Source: Lytechinus variegatus
Taxonomy: Eukaryota > Echinodermata > Echinoidea > Temnopleuroida > Toxopneustidae
NCBI RefSeq assembly: GCF_018143015.1
Contig: NC_054746.1
Location: 29,291,129-29,355,128 of the forward strand
Direction of reading: 5' to 3'
Length of the DNA stretch: 64,000 nt
Part shown: positions 47,101-59,259 of the stretch, piece by piece
How positions within the stretch are numbered: position 1 is the first letter of the stretch
Layout of the letters: each line of letters opens with the position of its first letter
Translations under genes and position numbers: made by a program
The notes under the pieces: model-generated
The model's input: only the letters and a program-made list of their open reading frames with translations
Database searches by the model: none
Told to the model about the DNA's origin: nothing

Positions 47101-50100
47101 AACTTGAAAGTAGAAAAGTTTCTACATATAACGTTTTAAAACTGAGAACTCTGTAAACGATGAAAATTAAGGAATGTCCGATGCTTATATGTTCCCTGTA
47201 AAATTTATAAAACATTCATATTGATAAGTATTGGTCTCATGTCACTGTTGGAGGTCAATCTCAAAATCTTGTATTATATCCAAATTAAGAAAAATTTCTA
47301 GAAAAGTGAGAAAAAAGGGTCTTCCCCGAACTTACGGGACAGTGGCCTTAATCTTTCAAGATGGAGAGCTGAACCCAAATTATAGGACATCTCTTGACAG
47401 ATTATCTCATTGAAAAAGTGATCACACCAGCAACTATATTCAGCCATACACGAGTGATTAAAATATTTGTATATCTCATCAATTTTCAAATCAACTTTTC
47501 ATTATAATTCATTTTTATGACCACCTCTTTGCATTGAAATGCAGAAATGTCACAAGATATTTCTTATTCTCGTACCCACACATTTCTAACTTTCAATTTC
47601 TCTGCTTCTTATAGTGGTCAACAGATGTTCATGAAAAAGTGATGTTAGCTAATGAGCAGCCAGTGCCTATTTTATTATTAGCTAATAAGGTGAGAAATAG
47701 ATGTACTAGTATGTAATAACCAACCCACCCCCATCCAGCCACAGTACCAGTTTGTAAGCACTTCCAGAAATTAATATTCCTGCCAGGTATCCATTCACTA
47801 CACAGGAGTTGAGTGCAAATGCAATTAATGCATCATGTAGATATTTCTTGCTAATCAAAATCGAGGCAACTGATTTGGATTCAAAGTCTTTTGAACCCAT
47901 GATTTCAGTGTTACAAATCAATATTGAGTGAAATTTAGAGTGTTATAATTTGATTTGATATTAATCATATTGATCTGTTGGGTATACTTGGCCTTTAAAA
48001 ACAAAACTTTTACTTTATGTTTTACATTTTACATGTAGTTTACAAATGTTGATTTTCTGGAGATCTATTAAGATGTAGTTATTTATTTTACCTAATCAGT
48101 GTGACTTGCCAGATACAGTGATAGATGCAGACATGCTGGATCATTTCTGCAAAGAAAACAAGTTTATTGGCTGGTTTGGGACATCAGCGAAGGATGATAC
48201 CAATGTTGGTAAGTAAAACAGAGTATTCTAGAAATGCAGTTTTTCAGACAACAAATTATTTTACTTTTCTTGAATAATTTCCTCCACCAAAAACACTATT
48301 TTGGGGGCGATGAGAAAATTAAAGAAATTTCATACTTTTTATTATTTTTATCGCCATCCCTGATTTTTCTTTTTCATGTTTTACTTTTATATTTTTTCTC
48401 TTAATTTTATCTCATTTCTAACTTACCTTCAACTTTTCTTTTCATCTCCTCTCTATCTTGATCTTGCATTTATTGGTTCTTTCTTGCTGTCTTTCCCTTT
48501 AGACTGCTCTTATTTCATATCTCTTTAAGCCCTACCCTCCCATTTTTTGCCCTTGCTGCCACCTATGGGAGCCCTCATTCAAGAATAATATCTTAATTCT
48601 AAGCTTTATACACCCCACAACCTGTCTGATCTACTCTTTCTCTCACAACGCCTTACTTACTCTCCCTGTCCCTTTCACCCCTCCCCCCCTTCCCACTCAT
48701 CACTACCATCATTTTATCATTGCCACCCCTAATACAAAAAAGTACAATATGAAAAAAACCTTTTATAATGTAAGCTGCGTTAAAAGTATACTACTTAAGG
48801 TTTGTAGTATATACCTATCACAGTAATGACAGTATCTCAGGATACTTGTAGAAAGATCTATTCTAAACCTCAAAGGTTCTTAAAAGGCTCATTATCATTG
48901 ATTTACTTTTAATTAGAAGTTTCACTTGCAGTTGCCTGTTTTGAAAAGCAAGGAGATGCTTTTATTATGTTTGTTCATTATTTAGTAAATGGTTTGTACC
49001 AAAAGTGGTATGACAAGTGTACAACTTCAGTAGATATACTTTTACACAATATGTTATGCAAAAGATATGTGTTCTGCTCATAATGTGCACCATATACTAT
49101 GCATTTTACTTGTGATATTAATACTTGCACTGGTTCTAATCGTAATGTACTTGTGATATTAATACTTGCACTATTTTATTAAATTTTGTTTTTTTCTCTC
49201 TTTATTTTCTTTATTTGCACTCAAAAAGTTGGTATTTGCTATTTTTGTTGTCTTATTTGTGTGAATCTTGAGCCATTACATGTGTAGAGCAGAATAACAA
49301 ATATGCTAGTCTTTTATAGTTTTGTTAGTGTTTTTCCCCAGTCTCTCTTATTCCTTTTTTCCAATTTATGTATCCATAATTTGAAGTCCACCATGAAATA
49401 AGAAGAGGGAACACTAATTTGCAGCATATGATAATACAATGTTTTTGAGTAAAGAATAAAAGGTTGGGGCGATAAAGGTGATAGATGATATTGAATATCT
49501 TTCTGTGCACCTGAGTAGTCATGTAAACAAGGAAAAATTGTTATTTAGATTCGAGTGTATAAAAAACAACAGGTGTTTTCATAAATCATTACGTCAACTT
49601 AACAAGTCATAAATCTCTAACAATGACTAAATTGATTGATGAAAATATTTCTTATGGATATTGAATACAGGAAGAGATGGCAGCTTGTGCAAAATATAGA
49701 TTTATTATTTATTGAAAATTGATTGATTAATGTTGGAATATAAGCTCAGATATCGTGTGAGTTAAAAAAGCTTGACACCTCACAAATCCCCAATTGAAGA
49801 GAAAATAAATACTGTATGTCATGAATGCATAATGATAATATATGACTGGAAAGAGTAATAAGATTACATTGAACCTCACCTTAGTTAAATTCAACAGCTT
49901 ATTATGCCTACAATAATGAAAGATTGATTCAATTGAATTCATTTTAATTCATTTATTTTACATACAAAATATACAAAATCAAGTATATACAAATAAAAAT
50001 TACAAAGTATAAAAATAAGACATTGTACAGATAAGATGATGTATCAAATGCACAATACTACAGTTTGATTTATATACCTACTAAAATTGGATGCCCATGA

Positions 50101-52198
50101 AAGCAGTGTGCTTGTAAAGTCGGGTCACTCAGCAAAGTATTAATCAGTGAATGATAGAATACATAATATAGTTATATGAAATACTAAACAGAAACAAAAT
50201 TCTATCAATGATAATGATGTATTACATGTATTTATACGATAATAACTAATAACCGACCCACCCACCCACCATGCATGTATGTAATGAACAGTTATATGTA
50301 TTAATAGCTTTCAGGAGTTGCCTATTTAACTGTTGTTTGAATAAAGATAATAAAGAAGAGTTTCTAACACCCATTGGCAAAGCATGCCAAGTTTGCAATA
50401 TAAGGTTTAAATTCATCATAGAAACCAAATTTGCATACTCTGTCACAAATAGTCCTTGTAATCTATCAGTGACACCATTATTCTTGTGTAGCTTATACGT
50501 CAGTCACACTTCCCCTGTGGTGGCGTATGGCAAGCCGTTTTATTCATTTTTATTCAAACCATCTATATGTAGCTGGTACAGAAAAATATTAAAACGTCTA
50601 TTTTCAACTCTTATGGCCATCATAGGGGAAATGTGACTGAGGTTCTCTAAAAAGAATCTTGCTTTCGATATTAGTGTTGCTTTTCCCCTGTAACTCTGAA
50701 CCTCTGCCAGATGCACTCAGTTTTGGCTTGTTATAAAAAGCCATGTTAGTGGCGCATAAGTTTCTGGTAAATTTCTATTTTCCTATGGTATCTTTCAAAG
50801 AACAAAGCTACCAAGAAATTACATCATAATCTCTTAGAATTAACTACTAACTCATTTTCAAAGTCTGACTCCATGATGGTGGACATCAGATCAGGTGCAT
50901 GCATAGATGATCATGCAACTAGCTGGCCTGGCTGCACTACCGTGCAGCCGTGAACGTACCACGCTAGCCCTACATGCTTGCGGTGTGCGGCATGCTCATT
51001 CTACATGGCAGGGCCAGTGTGATAACTTCTTGGTAGCTTTGTTCTTTATAGGACACCATAGGAAAAAAATTGGCTGGCTTGCTACCTTCCACTCCACGAA
51101 CATGACTGTTTGGCATGTGTTGCCTTCATGGCTGCCGAATCTTATGCGCCACTTACACAGCCTTTTCTAACATTTCTAACGAGCCTCAGTTTCCGTGTTT
51201 GCTTGTATGTATTCAAGGAGCCCTTGATATGTACCCAGTATCCAGTGAGATTTTGTTCATGTCATTCTTTACATTTGAAATTATTTATTCCAAATATGTG
51301 TAGAAAATGTTAAGAAGGGAAATGGAACTTTAGGGTTATAATGTCTATGACAAGAATAATGACCTAAATATGTCATGCATATTCAGTAATAATTAGAATC
51401 AGTCTTGTAAAATTTTGATAGCATATGTTGTGAAGTGAAATCTATTGTGACTAGGTTCAACAATAAAACTCTAGCGAAAAAGTTTCCTGATATTTATTAT
51501 TTTACAAAATCGAAAATTTTCAGAAGAATGTGATACAGTTCTACGTGTCAGTACATTTTAGGATGCAATTGACCAGAAGACCCAGCAGAAAAAAATGTTT
51601 ACAAAATTAGACTTGATTTTATATGGAGAGTTCTAAAAGTTCCCTTCATCATTCAGTCTTCTGCATAACCTGAATCTGCTTAAATGTATCTCACTTATAA
51701 GTTGATACCATGTTGAATGTAGAAGTCATCCACCAGGTGAATTCAGAGGGCAAGAAGCCGTAGGAACAAAATTTGTAGGTTTCATAACACATGCAGATAA
51801 TGATGCATCACCAATGTTCAAGAGACTTGTGGGTCAACCATTAATTTTTCCACAAGATATACAAAACAGCATGGGTCATGGGTGAGAATTGAAAAATTAA
51901 AGCAGGGATCAGTAACTTGAACTGTTAATAGTCAATTACGAGCCTTGCATAAAAGTGAAAAAAAATAATTTGTAACTATTAATCATATTTGTTATATTGC
52001 ACCTCAGGTGATGCCATGTCATATCTCGTGGAGACCATCCTGCAGCTAACCTCTGAGGGCCAGAAGCCCCAGGAACACATCTCAGTACACCAGGACCAGG
52101 ACTACCTGACTGCGATGAAGGAGAAAAGGCAACAAGATGCCCTTATCATGCAGCAGAGACAGAGGAAAAAAGCAGAGGCCAAATGCTGTCCCATTTAG
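38108..52198 (+). CDS. RAB32: Rab32-subfamily small GTPase
   Basis: Ten coding exons: 38108-38177, 41930-41934, 42246-42273, 43301-43397, 43789-43845, 45158-45190, 46368-46395, 47615-47689, 48100-48208, 52008-52198; all AG/GT with consistent phase, 230 residues. Rab32 acts on lysosome-related organelles, mitochondria and endosomes. Seen: P-loop GEFGVGKTS (19-27), the subfamily mark IGVDFALK (45-52), switch II WDIAGHERFGHMTRVYYK (67-84), NKCD (130-133), TSAK (159-162), and a C-terminal CC-P-I for double geranylgeranylation. The helix before CCPI is unusually Gln/Lys/Arg-rich. Two oddities: exon 2 is only 5 nt and encodes the P-loop Gly-Lys, and the catalytic Gln of AGQ is His (residue 72). Symbol by family; Rab38-like origin is not excluded. 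Confidence 0.93.
38590..39090. repeat. GA-rich then TC-rich low-complexity tracts
   Basis: AGAAAGAAAAGG runs to about 38715, then a long TTTTCTTT/CTTTTT pyrimidine tract from about 38812. They lie in RAB32 intron 1 and explain a Phe/Leu-rich spurious open frame. Confidence 0.85.
39098..39634. mobile_element. TTAA-flanked palindromic MITE, family A copy 3
   Basis: Starts TTAAAGGACAAGTCCACCC, ends GGGGTGGATTTGACCTTTAA, with inverted halves. In RAB32 intron 1. Confidence 0.85.
39880..40497. mobile_element. Family A MITE copy 4
   Basis: Starts TTAAAGGACTAGTCAACCCC and ends GGAGTGGACTTGACTTTTA; more diverged than copies 1-3 and the right TTAA is no longer intact. In RAB32 intron 1, 245 bp from copy 3. 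Confidence 0.8.
40560..40890. mobile_element. Family B fragment abutting a family A fragment
   Basis: One end at 40789 reads TTTCAGCCCGGACCATCCC then TTTAA; no matching left end is present. From about 40795 to 40890 a piece of family A arm (ATGATGTCATCTGTCTCCTC, GACCAGGA) follows directly. Confidence 0.55.
41254..41549 (+). repeat. tRNA-derived SINE in RAB32 intron 1
   Basis: Head CGTGGTGTAGCGGTTCTGAC (A-box region) and GTGTTCGAATCCCACC (B box), body TTTGGCAAGGCGTCAATCCA shared with the copy at 7062-7417, tail AAGCGCTATATAAAAG then ATTATTATT. Best preserved of the SINEs here. Confidence 0.88.
41930..41934 (+). other. 5-nt coding microexon of RAB32
   Basis: GAAAG flanked by TGATCACAG (acceptor) and GTAAATATAAG (donor). 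It is exactly the five bases needed to join exon 1 (phase 1, ending in the first base of a Gly codon) to exon 3 (ACATCACTC, phase 0), restoring GVGKTSLIRR. Skipping it would shift the frame and remove the P-loop Lys. Confidence 0.75.
44283..44762. mobile_element. 480-bp non-autonomous DNA transposon, TTA target
   Basis: Inverted ends GG.GTGTTTATGCTTCCA (left GGCCGTGTTTATGCTTCC, right complement GGTGTGTTTATGCTTCCA) flanked by TTA at 44280-44282 and 44763-44765. Sub-terminal inverted motifs such as AAAACGCCGATCGTAAAC and ATGATCGGCGTTTTGAA. A 3-bp TTA duplication fits PIF/Harbinger. GC-richer than its host intron (RAB32 intron 5). Confidence 0.8.
48340..48720. repeat. T/C-rich low-complexity DNA
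   Basis: Pyrimidine-rich stretch in RAB32 intron 9 (48209-52007) with CTCTTTCTCT and CCCCTCCCCCC runs; nothing coding. Confidence 0.6.
49925..50500 (-). mobile_element. LINE 3' fragment with reverse-transcriptase C-terminal remnant
   Basis: On the minus strand a frame reads FVTEYANLV...LQTWHALPMGVRNSSLLSLF then KQQLNRQLL, matching the W.aLP..vRNs.sl..Fk..L pattern at the C-terminal end of many non-LTR reverse transcriptases, and downstream of it (49930-50000) the AAATGAATTAAAATGAATTC tail. Only the last part is present; a family M MITE interrupts its upstream side. In RAB32 intron 9. Confidence 0.6.
50501..50642. mobile_element. Family M MITE copy 3 (diverged)
   Basis: Starts CAGTCACACTTCCCCTGTGG and ends CATAGGGGAAATGTGACTGAG; same ends as copy 2 with many changes inside the arms. 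Lies next to or in the LINE fragment. Confidence 0.65.
50735..51167. mobile_element. Palindromic MITE with GTGGCGCATAAG ends
   Basis: Left AAAGCCATGTTAGTGGCGCA is inverted at the right as GCGCCACTTACACAGCCTTT; inside, CCTATGGTATC...GAACAAAGCTACCAAGAA is inverted as TTCTTGGTAGCTTTGTTC...ACCATAGG. About 430 bp, GC-richer than the intron around it. Confidence 0.75.
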
Positions 52199-54220
52199 TA
52201 AGACCTGGTCTATGCACTTCAGGAATAGGACTATCATGCTGGATGGTCTCTGGAACTTGTCTGCAGATCCAACATGTTGACAAAGTGGCATGGTGATTAC
52301 CTACAAGTGTGTTGAAAGCAGATTCTGTAGGACATGCACCTCAGTATACATGAAGGAAGGTGGTGACAGTAGTCAAGGTGAATACTTTCGAAGGCTACAA
52401 AGGGACGACATCACATCTCTTGAATTTGATCAGGAATTAATATCTAAGATTCATCCGCCAACCGATTTAATTCTTTCAGTGAATTTGAAACCTATTATTA
52501 ATGGTACCTCTGATCATTTGGTTATTCTTAATCTTAGTTATCATTCGAACTGAGAATGAGCTGAATTAATGCTACAATCACACATGTAAAACCAACTTTA
52601 TTTTGACCAAAGCCATGATGACTTACCATCATTCAATTAGGAGTTGGTTTCATTGATGTGAACGTAGTGTATATCTATGCATTGGTGCTCTTATTATATT
52701 ATTATTTTACTTGCACTGCCCGCTTTGCATAGATATCTTTTCACCAGAGACTTTGTCATTGTAAATTGATAATTTCTTCTTTTTTTTTCTTAAATGATGA
52801 CCTCATTTTCAGATTACATGGGAACTTGTTATCTAATTACCAGGTAGATGTCTATTAAAAAAATTTCCAGCAATTGAGAAATTGATGGATGTGTTGATGG
52901 AAAGAAAAAAGTCTTACTTATTGTACATTCCAGTACTTGACGTAACATTACAAATTATGATACAACAGCATCATGTCTTTTTTTCGATGAACTTTCTGTC
53001 AACACTTGTTCAGTACTGTCATTAAAAGAATGGTTGTGAAAATATGTGAATAAATCTGTGATACGAGTACGATGAACCCATCTATGGTTTGCCACTTATA
53101 ATTGCATTTAGGGGTAGTTGTATAAACTTGTGGTCAAGCATGCGTACTGCAAACAGTTATTAAAGGTAGACAATGTTTATCATGTAATTTAGGATGATAT
53201 TTTTATCAATGCTAAACTTAATCATGTTCTGAAAAGTATATATATTTATATTGTATATTTTACATCTCATATAAAACCACCTTCAGGAATGTTGTTCTTT
53301 CCATATGTGATGTAAAATGAGCAGTGTTTTGAAAACATTGTCCATATTTCTTTGTATTCAGGTATTTATTGGACTTAAGTAAAATAGTGAAAAAAATTAA
53401 GAATTATACACATATATATTTTCCCATGATTAATTGTAATTGTGGTTTGTATTATAGTAACCACTTTCTAAAATTTTCAAGCCATGCAATATTCTTAAAG
53501 TATGTATTTTGTAATGTGAGGTGTACAAGTCACAATTGATGTGTACTTTAATGCTGATAAAGGATATTGACTGACACTCTTTTAGCTGAGGAGATTTAAC
53601 GCAATATTTTGAAGTATATTCTCATATGTATTTGAATAAATTCACTTGTTACGAACAATACAAAATGTAGCGTGTTGTAAGATAATGAACAAAATAATTG
53701 TTCATAATGCTATTTATGAGAATTGAGGAATATATGATAATTTATTTTCTTCAAATTTTGTTCTCTTTTTTGAAGTATAGCAATTATTTTTTATTGTGCT
53801 TTTAGAGGACTTTAGTTGACTTTGAAAATTAGAATTGGAAATATAGAGTTGTATATTTGTGCTGCATAGTGTTGATTTATTTAGGATTGAGCTGCCTTCT
53901 TTGGCTTGAATAAGAACTTTGATAAGAACTTTGATAAGAACTTTAAAATCCATGGACAGGAAAACTACAAAATTTACCTTTTGTTTTGAAAGATATTGAT
54001 AATCAATCTGTGTTACTTAGGTTGACATAATCACTGGTTATAAATACATGTACAGAGTGATTAAAAAAACTAAATACCCTGTTACTCTAGATTTTTTATG
54101 TAGTCTAAGGAATGTCTATTTGAAGGGAAAAGATGGTAGAAATACATATTTGGCTAATTCAGTATTTATGTAGATTTTAGATAGCACATGGGAAGTTTGA
54201 GGGGATTTTATTCATTTTTG
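52199..54220 (+). other. RAB32 3' UTR and flank
   Basis: AT-rich, no further coding. An AATAAA lies at 53049-53054 and another near 53635. A 12-bp unit (AAGAACTTTGAT) is repeated three times near 53908-53945. The UTR may extend further, as AATAAA also occurs near 58155. Confidence 0.5.
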
Positions 54221-55630
54221 TCTCGCCTGCATAGCAGAGCGAGACTATAGACATCGCTTTCTTGACGGCGGCGGCGTTATCAACATTGAAATCTTAACAA
54301 AGGTTAAGTTTTTGAAATGTCATCATAACTTAAAAAGATATGGACCTGGTTCATGAAACTTGGACATAAGGGTAATCAAGTATTACTGAAGATCCTGCCT
54401 GAGTTTCAGGTCACATGATCAAGGTCAAAGGTCATTTAGAGTCAATGAACTTAGACCATGGTGGGGGAATCAATATTGAAATCTTAACCAAGGTAAAATT
54501 TCTGAACTGTTGTCATAACTTAGAATGGATCTAGTTCATTAAACTTAGACATAAGGGTAATAATGTATCACTGAAGATCCTGAATGAGTTTCAGGTTACA
54601 TAACCCGACTCAAAGGTCACCTATGGTCAATGAACTTAGGCCATAGTTGGGTAATTGTGGGATTGTCATAACTTTTAAATTTTATGGATCTAGTTATTGA
54701 AATTAAGTATTCCTGAACATTCTGTGAGTTTCAGGTCACATGATAGAGGTCAGAGGTCATTTAGGGTCAATGACCTTTGATAATGTTGGGGATATTTGTG
54801 GAATTGTCATAACTTTAAAGGTCAAGTCCACCCCAGAAAAATGCTGATTTGAATAAATAGAGCAAAGTGCTGAAAATTTCATCAAAATCGGATGTAAGCT
54901 AAGAAAAATATGACATTTTAAAGTATCGCTTATTTTTCACAAAACAGTGATATGCACAACTAGGTGAGTCAGTTGATGATGTCCATCACTCACTATTTCT
55001 TTTGTTTTTTTTATTGTTTGAATTATACAATATTTCATTTTTTACAGATTTGACAATAAGGACCTACTTTACTGAACCATATAGTTTTAAACAATGCTAA
55101 TTCCACATGTTCAGGGAGGAATTAATCGTTGTATCACTTGACAGTGAGGAGAAAATTAGAATATTTCATATAGTATAATACAAAAGAAAAGTGAATGGAT
55201 TACGTCATAGTCTCCTCATTTGCATACCAGCCAGGATGTGCATATCACTGTTTCATGAAATTAAGCGAAACTTTAAAATGTCATAACTTATTTTACATCT
55301 GATTTTGATAAAACTTTCAGTGTTATGCTTGTTGGATTTTTCTTTTCTCATTAACTTTTTGTTGGGATGGACTTGTCCTTTAACAGTTAATGGATTTTGT
55401 TCATGTAGTTCATCAAACATAGACATGAAGGTTATCAAGTACATTTTGCACACGTGTTCGGTCACTTGATTATGGTCAAAGATCATGTTGGGTCAATGGA
55501 CATAATATTTCATCATAATATGAGTGTTTTCTTTTGTGGATAAGTATTTGATAGCTGTTTTTAAAGTCAGCACTGTTGCGATATTGAATCGTGTAATTCA
55601 GGCGAGACTGCCATAGGCGTTTCGCTTGTT
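54221..55630. mobile_element. 'TCTCGCCTGC' repeat element with internal tandem units
   Basis: Begins TCTCGCCTGCATAGCAGAGC and ends with GGCGAGACTGCCATAGGCG, a related inverted terminus. The inside is tandem diverged units of about 200 bp containing 'TTTCAGGTCACATGA', 'GGTCA.AGGTCATTTA' and 'TCAATGAACTTAGACCAT'. No protein. It is split by a younger family A MITE. Confidence 0.75.
54815..55383. mobile_element. Family A MITE copy 5, nested
   Basis: TTAAAGGTCAAGTCCACCCC to GATGGACTTGTCCTTTAA, about 570 bp. The sequence on either side (CATAACTT and CAGTTAATGG) rejoins as one continuous unit of the surrounding element, so this insertion is younger than its host. Confidence 0.85.
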
Positions 55631-58338
55631 TTTTGTAAATGTTTAATTAATTCAAGCACTTTAATGCAATCATTTACTAACGTTGGGATATTTGAATGTA
55701 GATACAATAATTCATATTCATTTTAATCAATATTGTTTATCAAGAGATGTTGCAGTTAAATGTTGAAAGATCAAGGGCCGAATTATTTTGGAGAGAAATT
55801 TTAGATGAAAAAAAAATATTGTTTTCTTTTGAAGTAAAGATCGTCAAATACTTATTGTGAATAACAAATCAGAGTACATACTGGGAACTTACCGTATATT
55901 TAATAGTCAAGGTTATAAAGAATTGATTTTTGACCAGTAACTAAAAAGGGGATGCCAATTTTGTCAAAAAATATCCTCCGAATTCCATATTCTTACATAT
56001 AGTTAGAATTAGGCATTGCTTGATTGTTTTTATCATGATAGTACCGGTATATATGCAACAAACTAGAATGTTCACTTTCCCACACCCACATATTTTCAGA
56101 CAATTAACATTCCAATGTTAAACAAGTAATTAAAAGATTGAACCTCTTAAAGAATAAATTGGTGATATTGTGCCTCACAATTTAACAAAACAGCCTAATT
56201 TTAGTCAAATGAGACAGCTGCATGTATCCTGACAGTAAATCTTTGTGAATTTGGGCCATCATTCCACTCTCCAGTTTGCATAAAAAGTACATTATGGTAT
56301 ATGTTGTAGTACAATATACTAAATCACATTTTATTTTAATCCTTTGATAGTAAATAAAGTGTATTTTGGATTGGATAGAAAATTGATCCCATAATCCGTC
56401 CTATTTTGCCCCTGGCAATCATATTGGCATTGATTATGTTTATTTGAAAGCAATAACTTTGTAAGTTGTGATATCTCTTATTACTAGAACAAACTATTTT
56501 CCATACCTAATCTTTTGATAGGTTCTTATTCATGCTTTCAGTTTTCGTCATTTTCCTTCATTTATGTTTGGTATATTTGGTTTTGGCTTTCTTTCCTTTT
56601 TAGATTTTATTTTTGCTTCTAACATTTTTGATATTCGGGGTGAAATAGGAACTTATTTCAGGGGTCTGCTTGGTATTAAAAATAAACATACCAATAGTAA
56701 GCATGGAAGATACCTCAGAAATTCTAATTATTACACAATTATTGAGTTGATAATGATTGTTTTCTATTCTGATGTCTTGAATTAGAGGAAAAGAACCAAG
56801 GTGGTTGTGATATTCATCTGTGTCAATCGATATTTCTTCCAAGGCTTAGAATGATCAGAAAATAAAATTGGATAGGTCATGGGGGTAAGGAAAAATTACT
56901 TTGTAAAATATGATTGAATTGTAACAAAAATAGTGTCTTCGAAATTGGTAATAAGGAGAGTTCAAAATCCCTAAAGGAGGACAAGATTAGGCCATGTTCT
57001 ACTGGGCAACTGATATACATTGGCCCTAAACCCGGACGTCTCCATCGATTGATGGGAAGGCTATGTGGGTGAATTGATGGAGAAGGGAAGGGAAAACACC
57101 TGTTCATGTCATGAATCTGTTAAACCTCTATTCAACATGTGAAGCGTACTTTGCCACCATTTTATTCTGTGTCTCGCTGCCATCGATAACCACAAGGTAC
57201 GATCGATGGAAAAGCTCTGGAGATGGTCGTTTGGCTCATAAGCTTCCTTTGTGTTGAAGGAGAATAGTAGAGTGCTACAACAGGTGTTTTGCCTTCCTGG
57301 CTTAGAAGACTACACTGAGGATTATTTCATTTTATGCATTTCAGCTATAGCAACATGGTATATAAAAAATATAAATAGCATATTTGAAATTAAAAGTATG
57401 ATTCTATCAATGTAGTATCATGTCTATGTTATTAGAATATTCAAAGGTCATTTTAGGGGGTTTGATTTAGTAAGATATGTATTCTTCAGAGGTGTCTTTG
57501 ATCATGTTCTCAATTTTCTCTCTTCATTTTTAGGCAAACGCCATTGGCTCATTAACTTCATTTGATGTTTGAACAGTATGTGTATCAACCTCTAAATTGA
57601 AAACAATCAACTTTGTTTTGATTGACAAATTTATGTTTGATTAATCACAGTACTTAATGCTTTAAGCAATGTATGATTTCCAATTTTCAGGGTTTATAGC
57701 GTGCATTGCAACTAATTGCTTTGATTGAAAAGTGGTTAGCTTGCATGGTAAAGCCAAAGTAAATTTCATTTCATCCTTCACAATTTTACGAAAGGAAGCA
57801 AATCATATTTTGCACATTTTTAACCTTCCAATTCTTGTGATTTTGTTCTATTCAAATACATTTATTTTCATAATGGATTTCATTTTGATTCATGTACTAG
57901 TACTTGTTTCTCCATTTCAACTATTTTTGTAATGTATATGTTTTCAAGTTCTCCTTTTGTGTGCCTTATATCAATATGTCTTTTTGATGCAATATCTGTA
58001 AATATACATCTGTTTTATTAACCGTGTATTGGTCATAAGTAATCAGAATATAATCCATAAATTACAGTTTATATTCATTAACTAGTATAGATGGAATAGG
58101 TGTATTGACATACTTATATTGTAAATTATACTGTTCAGAATGTATATAGATTATAATAAAACACAACTCTTTTTTCAGAGTCTTCTCTTCAGATAAAACT
58201 CGTATCTATGATTTCTTGGAGTGAGAAATGTTTGCAGGAAAATATCTTGTTAAATGCTAATTTTTTTTTTAAATCAAGTTGCTTTGAATTTTCCCATTGT
58301 TGCTTTTGCAACAGCCTTTGTTCTACAAAACATGGCCC
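55631..58338. other. Intergenic, no gene seen
   Basis: AT-rich sequence without exon-like frames or recognised repeats. Around 56990-57260 base composition rises but no protein family is seen on either strand. Confidence 0.5.
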
Positions 58339-58815
58339 TTAAAGGGGAATGAAACCTTTGGAATAAGTAGGCTTGTGTTGAAACAAAAAAATCAGAACAA
58401 AGAAAGTTTGAGAAAAATCTGACAATTAATGAGAAAGATATGAGCATTTGAATATTGCAATCACTAATGGTATGGAGATCCTCCCATTGGCAATGCGACA
58501 AAGATGTGTGATGTCACATGTGAGCAACCTTCCCTTTGATGGACTATAAATTACCCTCAAAATGTCTCTTTCTGCTTTTTCTTGTGGTGATACAAACTCT
58601 TTATCCATGATGTATTTTTTTAAATCTGTATTTCATGCCCTCCTATAGAAAGAACACATGATCTACTGATAGATTTGATAAAGAGGCAATTTAAGTGAAA
58701 TATATACTGAAGTAATGGGGAGAGTTGTTCACAAGTGACATCACATTGCTGCATTGCCAATTTGAGGATCTCCATAGCATTAGTGATCGCAATATTCAAA
58801 TGCTCATAACTTTCT
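58339..58815. mobile_element. Family C MITE copy 2, right end lost
   Basis: Left terminus TTAAAGGGGAATGAAACCTT and both inverted arms (GGTATGGAGATCCTCCCATT; GAGGATCTCCATAGCATTAG) are present, but the last part (to TTTCATTCTCC) is missing. Confidence 0.75.
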
Positions 58816-58856
58816 CATTATTAATTAATTAAGTAATTACATCAAAATGAGAGTCA

Positions 58857-59259
58857 ATGTCACTATTTCTTTTGTTTTTTTATTGTTTGAATTATACAAT
58901 ATTTCAATTTTTATGAATTTGATGATTAGGACCTCCTTGGCTGAAGCACTAAATGTTAAAATAATGGAATTCCACGTGTTCAGGGAGGAATTAAACTTCA
59001 TTTCACATGACAATGATGAGAAAATCAAAATATTTTATATTTCAAACAATAAGAAACAAGAAATAGCGGTGAGTGACATCATCGACTCATTTGGATGTAA
59101 CTGGCACGTTCACATAACTTATGTGAATTGAAGCGAAACTTTAAAATGTCATAATTTCTTATTTAACCTCCGATTTAGATGAAATTTCAGTGTTATGCTT
59201 GTTGAATTTTTGTCTTTTTATTCAAATCAAGTTTTTGTTGGGGTGGACTTGTCCTTTAA
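58857..59259. mobile_element. Family A MITE copy 6, left end lost
   Basis: Starts inside the left arm (CACTATTTCTTTTG) and runs to GGGTGGACTTGTCCTTTAA. It follows the broken end of the family C copy within about 40 bp, so the two were cut by the same event or recombined. Confidence 0.75.

Noticed and set aside
50907-51170. 87-codon plus-strand open frame
   Set aside because: Lies within the palindromic MITE at 50735-51167.
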